A stretch of 64,000 bases of DNA from Orychophragmus violaceus (GCA_030180135.1 CM058232.1:62765330-62829329), one strand, 5' to 3'. Shown: positions 1 to 13,600, counted from the stretch's first letter. A program made the numbers and translations. Notes: a model not told the origin generated them from the letters alone.

Positions 1-80
1 CAGATGCCACAATGGCCCGTAAGCCGGTTGGGCCAGAGTCTATGGCAGATCCACTAAATGGGCCAGAGACTGTACGTGTC

Positions 81-90
81 TATATATAAG
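81..90 (+). promoter_or_regulatory. Probable TATA box of the Ulp1-like gene
   Basis: TATATATAAG lies about 90 bases upstream of the first ATG at 173. A TGAACGTTCA palindrome at 137-146 lies between the two, with a variant half-site about 22 bp before it. Placement only; no transcription start can be read from sequence. Confidence 0.4.
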
Positions 91-172
91 TGTGCACGAT
101 AATAAATGGCACCGTGATCGTTCACTCAGCTGAATATGAACGTTCATACTGTAGGAATCTGTTCGCGCAACT

Positions 173-1370
173 ATGCAGGATCCACACGAGGATGCCACTA
201 ATTCTGCTTGTCCCCTTGATGTGCAACCCCTGAATGTATTCTCGGTAATCGACGTGGAAGACGGGGAGACATGCGACAGGGAATACCCTCGTAGGGGAGG
301 CAGACCAAAAGCCCGGAACCCTGTTTATGACTCCCCATTTGTCAATCTGTTTAGACCGAAGAGATTAGGTGAACCAACGATACCACCCCTCTACGATGTA
401 ACATCCGATGATACGCAGGCTTCTACCGAGGCCGCCTTGAGATTTGTAGGCGAAGAGTAAGTTATCAAAACCCATTCAGCTAATTAATTGTTGACTAACT
501 ATTTTTCTAGTGACTAACACAAAGCTAACATTATTCATGGCAGACAAATCACATTGCGTACTGGCCAAGTTTTGACTGCCTCGGCAATCCACGAAATTGG
601 GGATTTGAGTGCCAATCTGGATTATGTGGTTAGTTTTACTAATTTTTTCATGAAATGTTCAGTGACATTAAGTAATAAAGTTGTATTGTATCTATAACTT
701 AACATATGTATATGCACAGCAAATGCGGGTTATGTTGTCGCTGGTTTGGAATAGACATGAAATGGCGTATCGTACAGCCTAAATAACCATTGCGGATTCT
801 CTGTTCGCGGATACGTTGTTGAGGACCTATGGAGAATTCGAAAGTGGGTACTTTGAATCTGGATATGGGGAAAATGAGTTCTTGTTCAAATGGCCTTCTC
901 TCTTGGTTGAATACGTATCGGGTTTTCAAGATAATGGGTTGCCCCAGCTCCGTTGGGGTACAAATGCGAAAACCATTTACATGCCAATGCGGTGGCATGA
1001 TGATAGGTGGGTTGGCCTGATTATAAACGTACAGTCCAGAAAGGTGGAGTTGTTGGACACCGGGCTCGGTGACAGCAACAGCGAAGAGGTCGCAAATGCA
1101 ATGGTACCATTCACGACGATGCTACCATATCTATTGAACCAGGTAGGGAGAAGGAGGAAAATCACCAAACCCTTTGGTCCTTGGAAGTATAGGATACGTG
1201 CTCACGTGGTGCAAAACATAGATCTTGCTGACAATGGGCCGGTAATTGTCAAGTTGCTCGAGATGCTTAGCACCAACTGCAGCAAGAACGAGGTTCGCTC
1301 GATTAATGAAGCAAGTGTTGCCGTAATTCGGGCCAAATTCGCCAGTGATGTGATCAACGATCTCATTTAG
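173..1370 (+). pseudogene. Ulp1 (C48) peptidase-like gene of MULE type, decayed
   Basis: Three exons are readable: 173-456, 544-628 and 720-1370, joined by GT/AG introns in a consistent phase. The last exon resembles the C-terminal half of plant Ulp1-like proteins often carried by MULE transposons (Kaonashi- and VANDAL-type elements). The segment IYMPMRWHDDRWVGLIINV matches the strand around the catalytic histidine, VELLDTG the following aspartate, and ADNGPVIVKLLEM the place of the usual DCG motif. The expected His is Arg and the expected Cys is Asn, so peptidase activity is not expected even without the break. An in-frame TAA at 780-782 interrupts exon 3; the frame otherwise stays open to 1370. 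The N-terminal exon is basic (RRGGRPKAR) and otherwise unrecognised. The MuDR-type transposase at 22-25 kb on the other strand supports a shared MULE origin. That is inference, because the left end of the element is not visible. Confidence 0.65.
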
Positions 1371-1788
1371 ATGTGCAGTTAACATGTGTAGCGCGTGACA
1401 CGTTAGTTTTTTTTTTTTGCAACATATGTTCCTTTTAGTTTCACTCAGACGAATGACTTCCTTTCATAACCTATATCTGGACTTCTCGTTCCGAATTGCA
1501 ATTTCGTTTCAAAAATTGAATGTGAAAATGGTGATATTTGAATGTGAACGTTCATCTGCTTAGTCGAACGTTCATATCGTTAATAGCGAATGTGTGGCTG
1601 TTGAATACAGTGTTGAAGATTTAGGTCACGTCATTATTTATTACTTTCATCATTTCCCATAAGAGGGCATTAATGACTCCGCGTTTTAAATCTGCCCTAG
1701 TCGGTATTAATATGGTCATATCAGTTCACATTTTAAGAAACTCTCTAACCATATACACATTCCAGGTGTGTTGCTGTACTGTAATAAA
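1371..1788. other. Intergenic: Ulp1-like gene to F-box copy 1
   Basis: AT-rich spacer with two TGAACGTTCA-type palindromes (1545-1554 and the variant 1565-1574). No coding signal was accepted. The sequence just before the F-box ATG (CAGGTGTGTTGCTGTACTG) is repeated before F-box copy 2, so part of this spacer belongs to the duplicated F-box unit. Confidence 0.5.
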
Positions 1789-2521
1789 ATGCTTGAACTA
1801 CCAGAACCCCTCCAGATTGACGTCATCAACCGGCTCGCTCAATCAAATGACATAGTTGACCTTCTAGCCGTTCGTTCCGTTTGCAAAAATCTGTATGGGT
1901 TGGCTAACTCGTCTGAAGTACTGAAGGTGGCCAATATCGACTACTTTAAGTTCAGAGCGCGGTATGTCCGCATTGGAAGCACGGGCAGGGCTTTCTTTGA
2001 AAGGTAACATAAGATGATGGAGCCAATGAGTATTTAGGTGTATTTAGGTGTACTTTCTATAAATGTGGCTATACCTGTATGAATTTGGCAGGTGCCTTAA
2101 CGCGAGCAATTAAACGGCTTTACTGATGGAAGGCATACGTGTGGCCTTTGTTGAACGAGACTGCGAGACGGCCATTAGCATTTTGGAAATGGGCCACACT
2201 ACATGCCCCTATAACGTGCTGGGGAGAGGATTGTGTCACATGATGAACGGAAGATCAGCCGAGGGGTCTGATATCCTGGAGACCTTGCGTTGGTGGGAAG
2301 ATCTAGAGTTCGCGGCTGGTGTTGCGCGTTGGATTGTTCGCGCGGTGGCGGCGATGAGAGAAGGGGCACCGGTGAGGACAGATGGTGGCTTCTCCAAAAC
2401 ATTTAGACCACCGAGGTACTATGCGGCAAAGTGTGAATGTGGTTTTGATTGGAACGAGGAATACGTGTGCGAGCATTGTTTCGGACGCAGCGTGGCCATC
2501 AGGCTAAGGCTTATGTGGTGA
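1789..2521 (+). pseudogene. F-box-like protein copy 1, interrupted by a stop codon
   Basis: Exon 1 (1789-2003) encodes an F-box-like start, MLELPEPLQIDVINRLAQS, ending in FFE plus a split codon. The intron runs 2004-2091 (GT...CAG) and exon 2 runs 2092-2521. The family resembles Arabidopsis F-box proteins such as At2g35280/At1g67623 (recalled likeness): an N-terminal F-box, a Sel1-like middle (CLxAxNPTALLMEG, then CPYNVLGRG) and a Cys-rich tail, here CECGFDW...CEHC. F-box proteins of this kind would act as SCF ubiquitin-ligase adaptors; that role is not shown here. In exon 2 the codon that reads Pro in copies 2 and 3 is TAA (2111-2113), which truncates the product just after the intron. Copies 1 to 3 share intron position and phase, so they are tandem duplicates. 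Confidence 0.75.
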
Positions 2522-3283
2522 CTCGGACTTATCGCTTTCTGAATTTCTGAGCATGTGAACGTTCATTCAGCACTCTTGTGGCCGTTCACCATTGTCCAAC
2601 CTATCCCTATTTTATTATTGGACGTATATTGAAACGGCGTTGAGTTCAGTGTTAATTTAGACATTAAATGTACGTGTGGTATGTTACTTATTTAAGCCCC
2701 TTTTTATTGAAATCCCCATTTGAATTCCCTTTGAATTTCCCTATTTTCCTTAATGCACCATTTACAAACAAATAGTCAAAGGCCAGAAACCATAAAACAC
2801 TGTCTATAGCGGTAATTTCCTCATAATACATTAATTTATGGCTGCACACTGCTCGATGATATTTAGGTGTATTTACTGCTTTAAATGTATAGTTGACGGG
2901 GGTGGTTTTAGGTCTAATCGAGGGCATTAACACTTACAGTTTTATCTCTTTCTATCTACGTCTGAGTAGATATAATAATTATGGACATTTAATTATTTAC
3001 GGCTAAACGTCATGTCAGACTTCAATTCAAAGCGGGATTTCCATCAGTTAATCAATGCAACCTTACTACTTGTTCCAGTTTTAAATTTTTTTTTCTTTTC
3101 CTAATCTTCTTTTTTTTTTTGGCCAACACCACAACTATCGTCGTCGTAGAACATCTCGCAAGGTATTGGTACATCATGGACTTCCTCTCCATATTAGTAT
3201 AAATGAGGTTACATTATTGCATATATCTGAGCACTTCGTTCACACTTCTACGCATTCCAGGTGGGTTGCTGTACTGTAACAAT
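2522..3283. other. Intergenic: F-box copies 1 and 2
   Basis: The 3' flank of copy 1 holds TGAACGTTCA at 2556-2565 and a half-site (CCGTTCACC) about 23 bp later. The rest is AT-rich with short T runs near 3088-3120. No gene is supported; the short ORFs here have no recognisable content. Confidence 0.5.
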
Positions 3284-4008
3284 ATGCTTGAACTACCAGA
3301 CCCCCTCCAAATTGACGTCATCAACCGGCTCGCTCAATCAGATGACATTGTTGACTTCCTGGCCGTTGGATCCGTTTGCAAAAAACTATACGAGTTGACC
3401 CACTCGCGTGAAGTACTAAAGGTGGCCAATATTGACCACTTTAAGTTCAGACCGCGGTTTGTCCGTATTGGAAGCATGGGTAGGGCTTTTTTTGAAAGGT
3501 AACAAAACAGGTTGGACCTATTACGAAAGTTTTGTTCTACTTTCTATTAAAGTTGGCATACATATATGCATGTGGTAGGTGCCTTGACGCGGGAAATCCA
3601 ACGGCTTTACTGATGGAAGGCATACATGTTGCCTTTAGCGAGTGGGATTGCGATAGGGGAATTAGCATCTTGGAACGTGGCCTCACCACATGTCCATACA
3701 ATGTGTTGGCGAGAGGAATATGTCATGTCATGAGCGGCAGGTCTGACGAAGGCTCCGACATCCTAGAGACATTGCGTTGGTGGGACGATATAGTCTTCGC
3801 ATCGGGGTTAGGGTGGTGGATTGTTCGCGCGGTCGCGGCGATGAGGGATGGGGATCCATTCTGGGTCGATGGTGGAATCGTCAGCAGATACAGACCTCCT
3901 AGGTACCACGGCGCAGTGTGTGAATGTGGTTTTGATTACAGTGGATGGTTCGCATGCGAGCACTGCTACGCACGAAGCGTTTCTATCAGGCTTAGGCTTT
4001 TGTTCTAA
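3284..4008 (+). CDS. F-box-like protein copy 2 (intact, two exons)
   Basis: Exon 1 is 3284-3498, the intron 3499-3578, and exon 2 3579-4008. The joined frame is open and gives about 214 residues. It starts with an F-box-like MLELPDPLQIDVINRLAQS; the start matches copies 1 and 3, and the longer upstream frame is not conserved. The middle reads CLDAGNPTALLMEG and TTCPYNVLARGICHVMSGR, resembling the Sel1-like part of the At2g35280-type F-box family. The C-terminus has CECGFDYSGWFACEHC, a possible zinc-binding CxC...CxxC cluster. It is the only one of the four intron-containing copies without a visible break. A role as substrate adaptor in an SCF ubiquitin ligase is family inference; no substrate can be named. 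The 3' flank carries a palindrome pair at 4053-4084. Confidence 0.75.
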
Positions 4009-4491
4009 ATTTCCAGAAGCGTTATCCTGTACTTTCAACTTTCTTAAAGTGGTGAACGTTCATAAACTTTATCATACGTTCACAAATGTTAGAATATGCC
4101 CTCTGTTTAACAAGTTGGCAAGTTAGTGAAACTCTCGCAGCCTTCTAGTAGCACAAATATCACCACTACTTTGGCACACCTCCCCAAAACTAATGTCTTG
4201 TAGTTATTGCAATTAAAAGGTAGTTTACAAAGTGGTTCATAGTCAACTCCATAATAACAACACTTAATATCCTTTGTCTTTACTCCATGTGGAACTTAAA
4301 TGTGGACAGGTATTCGTCTAATCATAATTAAATTGTAGTGACATCCGATTGGTCATACACACCTTCAGAAGGGATAAACATCTGACCGTCTCGGTACACC
4401 TTACCTTTAGTATAAGTAAGTTGTTATGTCCACCTAATCTGGCACACTAATCCCGGTTCTTACTATTAACATCTGTTTTCCTTTTGAAATC
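4009..4491. other. Intergenic: F-box copies 2 and 3
   Basis: TGAACGTTCA at 4053-4062 is followed by a second CGTTCAC-type half-site about 20 bp on, matching the 3' flank of copy 3. No gene is supported in the remainder. Confidence 0.5.
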
Positions 4492-4938
4492 ATGCTGCAT
4501 CTGCCAGAGCCACTCCGACTTGACGTCATAGGACGTCTAGCTAAGTCGAGGCACATAGTGGACTTCTTATCCCTTGGCTGCGTCAACAAACAGGTGTATG
4601 AGTACACTCGTCTGCCAGAAATTCTGAGGTTGGCAAACATAGACCACTTCATGTTCAATGCGGAATATGTTTGCATAGGTAGCACGGGCAGGCCGTTCTT
4701 CGAAAGGTACACAACCTCGTGACAAAACTTGCTTGTTGCTTGATATATATCGGACCTGATGGAAATAAGAACTAAATGGCATGCTAGGTGTCTAGATGCT
4801 GGAAACCCAACGGCATTCCTTATGGAAGGTGTTCGTGTCGCTTTTCTGGACCGTGATTGCGATCGGGGCATTTCCATTTTGCAAAGTGGCCTAACCTCAT
4901 GTCCATACAACATACTTGCTACAGGAATGTGTCATCTG

Positions 4939-5578
4939 TGTTGGATCCCACTGGATCTAGGGTTTGATATATTGAATGAAAACCAACCTCGTTCTTACCT
5001 TTCTGGCAGCGGAATTGAGATGGTGAACGAGATCAGTGGAGCAACGCAAACACCTTGCCTCTACCAGATACACACGCACGCTCGCTGGAAACGGGATGCT
5101 AGTGTTGGATCAACGGGAATCGATTCTCTCTGGTGTTTCTACTGTTTCTGTCAAGAAAAGTGAACGGCTAAGTGTTTAGGTCAAAACTTACTTGTTATAT
5201 TCGACCTAAAACACAATTAACCGGGCCAAACTTAATCAAGTCTTAATTCGAAAAGCCTTTCGAAAAACCCGAAATGTGTCGACCGACACACAAGCTGTGT
5301 CGATCGACACAACACCATTTTATCGATTATAATGTGTATCCAATACACATTAATATGATCATTACCATAATGATCATTCCCATGTCGTAGCTTCCAGTTT
5401 GCTTAGGTGTGTGACCCTATAGGATCATATAGTACTGGTAGTAAGTCCATAACTTACAGATTGCAAGAGGCTTCTAGCAAAACATTGCAAGCGCCCAGTA
5501 CTATACGAATGTCTGATCTCGACACACAACTATCATCAGGAGTGAGTACAAGTGTGATTTCAGGACACTATCCCAACA
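4939..5578 (-). repeat. Copia-A LTR (3' LTR in element orientation)
   Basis: 640 bp with TG...CA ends. It contains one paired palindrome (5275-5311) built from TGTGTCGACCGACACA and TGTGTCGATCGACACA, with dyad centres 21 bp apart. Confidence 0.92.
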
Positions 5579-6397
5579 ATCTCCCACTTGTACTGGAATC
5601 ATCAATTCCTATGATCCTTTTGTCTCTATATCTCGATTTGGCATAAGGCAAGATTGGTGTCATCCTTATTAAGCCAACATCGTGTTTATCGAACTCCTGA
5701 TCTCATACTGAACATTACAAACAACTGAACTACAGTTCGTTTGAGTGCGGCCACACATTTTCTCAGTATTAAATCTTCGATAGGCCCTGAGATATTTATC
5801 TCCCGTTATACAGGAGGGACAAATCCCATCTTGTTCCATCCCTGTTTCAACGCACACTTCATGATATACTTGAACAGTGCCGTTATAGTCGCCAGTTACG
5901 GGTCGACGTTTGACAAAGTCAAAGTGTACCAATTCATATGCAAAAAAGCATGATGAACTCAGGTCTAAGGACTATACTCTATAGTCGTAATGAGAACCTC
6001 TTATGACACAGATATAACTATCTTGTAGACTTCTCATTAGCGGGTCATGTCCGATCATATGTTCACTAACATATATCTATGTGACTGACTGCGATAATCA
6101 TATCATTGGCTCCATGAAACTTAGCCAACAGTCACCTCACAATCTAGTCTCTAACGGTTGTCAGTGTCCCAATTCTACAACCTCGACTAGGGACAAAATA
6201 ATTTATTAACTTATAGGATTTCATGATCAAGTCCTCAACTTGATGACCTATAATATGTCATAAACTTATTTTGGGACCATTATTTAGATTACAATAAATA
6301 ATGTTGAAATCAAATTTCATTAAACATTTCCAAAAGAATGTTTACAAGAGCGTCTTATTATAACTAAACAAAACTAAAACTCCCACTAGAATCAAGA
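5579..6397 (-). other. Copia-A 3' untranslated part and polypurine tract
   Basis: Non-coding stretch between the stop of pol (6398) and the 3' LTR. The polypurine tract is the reverse complement of ATCTCCCACTTG at 5579-5590. Similar sequence occurs at the same place in Copia-B (9780-10628) and Copia-C (30766-31560), so the three elements are related. No gene seen. Confidence 0.7.
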
Positions 6398-9141
6398 TTA
6401 CATCTTAAGATCTCTAATGCCTACAGCAGTCGTATGACTCTCATGCTTAGGCCTTGGGAGTGACTTAGTCAGAGGATCAGCGACATTCTCGTCTGTCGGA
6501 ACTCGGCTGATCTTCACATCACCTCTATTGACTATATCTAGAATCAGGTGATATCTCCTCTCCACATGTTTGGACTTCTGGTGTGACCTTGGTTCTTTTG
6601 CTTGAGCAATGGCTCCGTAGTTATCACAAAACAAAGCCACTGGGTCTAAGATACTAGGAACCACACCAAGTTCAGTCATGAACTTCTTGATCCAAACAGC
6701 TTCCTTTGCCGCTTCTGAAGCAGCAACATATTCAGCTTCCGTTGTGGAATCAGCTACGGTATTCTGCTTAGAGCTCTTCCAGCTCACTGCACCGCCATTT
6801 AGACAGAAGACATATCCAGATTGTGATCGGAAATCGTCTCTGTCTGTCTGAAAGCTCGCATCGGTGAATCCATTCACCACAAGTTCTTCACTTCCTCCAT
6901 ACACAAGGAATTTATCCTTAGTATGTCTCAAATACTTGAGAATATTCTTGACAGTTGTCCAGTGAACTTCACCTGGATCAGATTGGTATCTACTCGTCAT
7001 GCTTAACGCGTAAGCTACATCTGGACGAGTGCAGAGCATGGCATACATAATAGATCCTATTGCAGAAGCATAAGGAATCCTATTCATGTGTTCTCGCTCA
7101 GCAGGTGTCGCCGGACACTGCTTCTTGCTGAGACTCATGCCATGAGACATCGGTATGAAGCCCTTCTTGGAATCTTGCATCCTGAATCTGTGCAACACCT
7201 TATCAATATAAGTGTCCTGGCACAATCCAATCAGCCTATTCAATCTATCTCTGTAGATTTTGATTCCAAGAATGTATGCGGCTTCTCCCATGTCTTTCAT
7301 GGAAAAACAACTTCCGAGCCAAGTCTTGACAGACTGAAGCAACAGAACGTCATTACCGAGGAGGAGTATGTCATCGACATACAGTACAAGAAACGCAATT
7401 TTGCTCCCACTAGTCTTCTTGTAAACACATGGTTCCTCTTCGTTCTTGATGAAACCAAATTTTTTAACTGATTCATCAAAACGAAGATTCCAACTCCGTG
7501 ATGCTTGCTTCAATCCATAAATGGATTTATGAAGCTTGCATACCTTCCCAGCGTTCTTAGGATCGACAAAACCTTCAGGCTGTGTCATATACACATCCTC
7601 TTCCAGAATACCATTCAGGAATGCGGTTTTGACATCCATTTGCCAAATCTCATAATCATAATGAGCGGCAATCGCTAGAAGAATCTGAATGGATTTAAGC
7701 ATAGCGACTGGGGAATATGTTTCATCATAGTCAATACCATGAATTTGCTTGAAACCTTTAGCCACCAGCCTTGCTTTGTAAATCTGTACATTGCCATCCA
7801 CGTCAATCTTCTTCTTGAAGATCCATTTACACTCAATGGCTTTTACACCATTAGGTAAATCGACCAAGGACCATACTTGGTTTTCTGACATGGATCCCAT
7901 TTCGGACTTAGAGGCTCCAAGCCACTTTTCGGAGTCCGGGCCCATCATTTCTTCCGCGAAGGTCGCTGGTTCGTCACTATCAATGATCATCAGATCATTT
8001 GAATCGGTCACGAGAAATCCATAGTATCTCTCGGGTATGTGACGGATCCTTCCGGATCTGCGAACTTCAGGCTCCACAGGCGCCGGTTCCACAGAACTTT
8101 GTGGATCCAACTGCTGCTCTTCCTCAGCAGGTTGAGCAGTATCCTGTGTATCTCGAATTTCTTCAAGATGTACTTTACTCCCACTGTTTTTCTTAGAGAG
8201 AAACTCCCTCTCAAGAAAAGAACAGTCCCGAGCAACAAATACTTTGTTCTCAGATTGGTTGTAAAAGTAGTATGCCTTGGTTTCCCTAGGATAACCAACG
8301 AAGTAGCATTTATCTGATTTGGGTGCAAGCTTGTCAGAGATTAAACGTTTGACATAAGCCTCACAACCCCAAATCCTCAGGAAAGACAGACTAGGAACAT
8401 TCCCAGTCCACATTTCATGTGGTGTCTTTTCCACTGATTTAGATGGCACCCTATTTAGTGTAAACGCAGACGTTTCTAGAGCGTATCCCCAAAAGGATAA
8501 TGGAAGATTAGAATGACTCATCATAGACCGAACCATATCCAATAAGGTTCGATTCCTCCTCTCTGACACTCCATTCCATTGGGGTGTACCAGGAGGAGTG
8601 AGTTGTGAAATAATTCCACACTCGCTCAGATAGTCGCTGAATTCTTGACTCAAGTATTCTCCTCCGCGATCCGATCGCAGAACTTTGATACTTTTGCCAA
8701 GTTGATTCTGTACTTCATTCTTGAATTCCTTGAATCTATCAAAGGATTCTGACTTGTGTCTCATCAAATAGACATAGCCATACCTACTGAAGTCATCAGT
8801 GAAGGTAATGAAGTACTTGTAATTTCCTCTGGCAACAGTACTCATCGGCCCACATACATCAGTATGAATAAGGCCCAATAAGTCACTGGCCCTTTCATTT
8901 GGTTTGTTGAAAGGGGCTCTAGCCATTTTGCCCACCAAGCAAGATTCGCATTTCTCACATGATTCAAAATCAAATGAGCCCAGAAGCCCATTTCGATGGA
9001 GCCTTTGGATGCGTTTCTCATTGATATGGCCCAAACGACAATGCCATAAGAAAGTCGGGTTTTCGTCATTGGACTTAAACCGCTTTGTATTTATGTTAAA
9101 GTTAGGCATTTCTTGGTCTAATACATATAACCCATTATCTA

Positions 9142-9779
9142 TGAAGGAATGTTTAGTGTTTGTCCTGGTTTAATTCTTTCAGATTAAACTCTACTAAACA
9201 GATTGGATCTAGGTTCTCTTGCAGAAACATAAAGGGATCTCACCTAATACCTTGTTTATGCAGCGGATTAGAGAGGTATTGTCAGAGATCAGCAGAACCG
9301 CCAAGGGACAGCTCCTCCAGAGGTTCACACACGCACACTTCAGGAAAAATGGCTGCTAGACCACAGAGAGGGAGGCGCAGAGAGAGAGATAGGAGGCGCA
9401 GGGAGAGAGCTTGGAAAAGGAGCTAGGTTTAGTTTTAGTTATAAAACTTATGTCTAGTTCCTTTTGGGCTTTTGGGCCCAAGTCCCAATCTGATTAAATC
9501 CCTTAGATTTAATCAGGCCCTTTAATCTCTCTAAGTACAGTAAATGCCTAGCACTTTTACCGTACTTCTGCTGAACCGATCCCTCACAGTTTCCTGTTAG
9601 CTTAGGCGTGTGACCCATATGGGATCATATAATAAAGGCAATAAATCCAAGACTTATAGATCATGAGCGGACTCTAGCAAGCCATCATGACCCCCCAGTA
9701 TTATATGACTTATGTCTGATCATTGACATACTCTTACTTTCTAGAGACAGTACAGAGATTACCGGACATAATTCCAACA
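9142..9779 (-). repeat. Copia-B LTR (3' LTR in element orientation)
   Basis: 638 bp, nearly identical to 13902-14539. It contains a GA-rich stretch (9365-9420) and lacks the paired CGATCGA palindromes found in the Copia-A and Copia-C LTRs. The short ORF at 9160-9426, repeated at 13920-14186, is LTR sequence, not a gene. Confidence 0.92.
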
Positions 9780-10628
9780 ATCTCCCACTTGTACTGGAAT
9801 CTCTGTATTCATATTCCTTTTGTCTCAATATCTCGATTAGTCATAAGGCAAGATGAGTGTCATCCTTATAAAGCCTAATCATGTTCATCGGACTCTGATT
9901 TGATACTGACAATCCAAACGACTCGGGACAGTCCGTTTGAGCATGGCCATGCATTTTCCAGTATTCAAATCTCCGATTGGCCTAGAGATATTCACTCCAT
10001 TTATATTGGAGGGACAAATCCCGTCTTGTTCCATCACTGTAAACTACTCATTTCATAATACACCCAAACAAGGTCTTTATAACTATCGCTTAACGACAGC
10101 GTTAGACAATGATCAAAGCGCATCAGTTGATGTGCAGTCACATGCATGCGAACTCAGGTCTAAGGACTATACTCTATATTCGTAGTAAGAATCTCTTATG
10201 ACACAGATATAAATATCCTGAAGAGTTCTTATAAGCGGGTCATGTCCGGTCGTATGTACCCCAACATACACCTATGTACTGACTTTGATGCCGTGCATCT
10301 ATGACATCCTGAGACTTTGTCATAAGTCACATACCAATCTAGCCTCACGCGGTTGTTGGTGTTCCAATTTCAACAACCTTCGACTAGGGACATGATGATA
10401 TAAGCCATCTATCAAATATAGGGTCTCATGATCAAGCTAAATGACTTTGATGACTCAAGATCAAGTCACTTACTTCGATGACCTATAAAATGGTTCATAT
10501 CATTTTGGAACGATTATTTCATCACAGTTAAAATAATCTTGAAAAAAAATTTTATTAAACATCTTAAATGTTTTACAAGAACATATCAATAACTAAATAA
10601 AGCCCTCAAACTCCCACTCAAATTTAGA
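9780..10628 (-). other. Copia-B 3' untranslated part
   Basis: Non-coding region between the pol stop and the 3' LTR, with the polypurine tract at its left edge (ATCTCCCACTTGTACTGG on plus). Related in sequence to the same region of Copia-A. Nothing else seen. Confidence 0.65.
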
Positions 10629-13600
10629 TTACATTTCAATGTCTCTAATGCCTACAGCTTCAGTCAGGTACTCGAGCTTAGGCCTTGGGAGTGGCTTTGT
10701 CAACGGATCAGCGACATTATCATCTGTCGGAACTCGGCTGATCTTGACTTCCTTTCTATTAATGATATCACGTATCAAGTGAAATCTTCTTAGTATATGC
10801 TTGGATTTCTGGTGTGATCTTGGTTCCTTTGCCTGAGCTATAGCACCATTGTTATCACAAAACAGTGCCAGAGGCTCAGCCGCATTCGGTATCACACCTA
10901 GTTCAATAATGAACTTTCGTATCCAAACAGCTTCCTTCGCTGCTTCTGAGGCGGCGACATATTCAGCTTCTGTAGTGGAATCAGCAACGGTGTCTTGCTT
11001 GGAGCTTCTCCAACTGATTTTACCGCCATTCAGACAAAAGATATAACCGGACTGTGACCGGAAATCATCTTGGTCTGTCTGGAAACTTGCGTCCGTGAAT
11101 CCACTGACTTCAAGCACATTACTTCCGCCGTACACCAAGAACTTATCCTTAGTATGTCTTAGATACTTCAGGATATTCTTGACGGCAATCCAGTGGTTTT
11201 CACCTGGATTTGACTGGTATCTACTCGTCATGCTCAATGCATAAGCAACATCAGGACGAGTACAGATCATGGCATACATGATAGATCCTATTGCAGATGC
11301 ATAAGGAATATTCTTCATGCGCTCAAGCTCAGCAGCCGTCGTAGGGCTCTGCTTCTTGCTTAGCGTTGTGCCATGTATCATTGGCGTGAAGCCCTTCTTG
11401 GAATCTGCCATGCTGAATCTATGCAGGACTTTGTCAATGTATGAATCTTGACACAAGCCTATCAGCCTTTTAGATCTATCCCGGTAGATCCGGATTCCAA
11501 GAACGTATGCGGCTTCACCCATGTCTTTCATGGAAAAACAACTTCCAAGCCAGTCCTTTACCGACCGCAGCATTGGTACGTCGTTTCCGAGAAGCAGTAT
11601 GTCATCGACATACAGAATAAGAAATACTATCTTGCTCCCACTAGTCTTCTTATACACGCATTGTTCTTCTTCGTTTCTGATGAAGTCAAATTGCTTGATT
11701 GCTTCATCAAAACGAAGATTCCAGCTCCTCGATGCTTGCTTCAATCCATAAATGGATTTATGAAGCTTGCATACTTTCCCAGCATTCTTTGGATCTATGT
11801 AACCGTCAGGTTGTGTCATATACACATCCTCTTCCAGAATTCCATTCAGGAAGGCGGTTTTCACGTCCATCTGCCAAATTTCATAATCATGAAAAGCTGC
11901 AGTTGCTAGTAGAATCCGAATAGATTTCATCATAGCCACTGGGGAATAGGTTTCATCATAATCCACACCGTGAACTTGCCTGAAACCTTTTGCCACCAAC
12001 CTGGCTTTATAAATCTGGACATTTCCATCCACGTCAATCTTCTTCTTGAAGATCCATTTGCACTCGATGGCTTTTACACCAGCGGGTAAGTCAACCAACG
12101 AAAACACTTGGTTGACCGACATGGAGTCCATTTCGGAATCAGTGGCCTTACGCCACTTAGAGGAATCTGGGCCCATCATGGCTTGATTGAAGTTCGATGG
12201 TTCATCACCATCAATGATCAGAAGATCATGACAGTTAGTCACGAGGAATCCTTGATATCTCTCAGGTTCGTGACGGATCCTCCCGGATCTTCGAACTTCA
12301 GGTACCACAGGTTCAGGCTCTACAATTTCTTGTAGGTCCTCCTGCTGCTCTTCCTCATTAGGTTGAGCAGTATCCTGTTCATCTTGAATTTCTTCAAGCA
12401 GTACCTTACTCCCACTGTTTTTCTTAGAGAGAAACTCCCTCTCAAGAAAATTACAATCCCGGGCAACAAAAATCTTGTTCTCGGATCGTAGGTAGAAGTA
12501 ATAAGCCTTGGTCTCCTTCGGATAACCAATGAAGTAGCATTTATCAGACTTTGGTGTAAGCTTGTCAGAGATTAATCTCTTGACATAGGCTTCACAACCC
12601 CAAATTCTAAGATAAGACAGCACTGGAGCTTCTCCAGTCCATAATTCATATGGTGTCTTAGCTACTGCTTTTGATGGCGCTCTATTTAGAGTGAACACTG
12701 CTGTTAGCAGAGCATATCCCCAAAGGGATATTGGAAGGTCTGTGTGACTCATCATAGACCGAACCATATCCAATAAGGTCCGATTCCTCCTCTCAGACAC
12801 ACCATTCCATTGAGGTGTTCCAGGAGGAGTGAGTTGGGAAACTATCCCACACTCTCTCAGATGATCATTGAACTCTTGGCTCAAGTATTCTCCTCCTCGG
12901 TCGGACCGAAGAGCTTTAATGCTTTTGCCAAGTTGGTTCTGTACTTCATTTTGGAACTCTCTGAATCTCTCAAACGACTCAGACTTATGTTTCATTAAAT
13001 AAACATATTCATACCTACTGAAATCATCAGTGAAGGTAATGAAGTACTGATAGTTTCCTCTTGCATTTGTGGACATTGGGCCACACACATCAGTGTGTAT
13101 CAGGCCCAATAAGTCACTGGCCCTCTCGTTGGGTTTATTAAAGGGGGCCCGCGTCATTTTGCCCATCAGGCAGGATTCGCATTTCTCACATGACTCAAAG
13201 TCAAATGAGCCAAGAAGTCCATTCGAATGGAGCCTCTTAATGCGTTTCTCACTGATGTGCCCTAAACGACAATGCCATAGAAACGTTCGGTTCTCCTCAT
13301 TAGGTTTGAACCGTTTGGTATTAATGTTATAAATTGGCGCGGATTGATCAAGTATGTAAAGCCCATTCGTAAGAGGGGCACAACCATAGAACAAATTGTT
13401 GCGATTGAAGGAACATAATTTATTCTTAACTGAAAAATCATAACCTTCCAAATCCAACAATGAAATTGAAATAATATTTCTGCTTATCGCAGGTACAAAA
13501 TAACAATTATTGAGTTCTAAAACCAATCCCGAAGGTAAAGACAACAAGTATGTGCCTACAGCTAGTGCAGGAACTTTCGCTCCATTCCCAACTCGTAGCT

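Noticed and set aside
7088..7471. Plus-strand ORFs within the Copia pol regions (also 11448-11909)
   Set aside because: They are antisense shadows of conserved reverse transcriptase and RNase H sequence.
9160..9426. 88-residue ORF repeated at 13920-14186
   Set aside because: The ORF lies wholly within the two near-identical Copia-B LTRs; repetition is due to the LTR pair, and no domain is visible.
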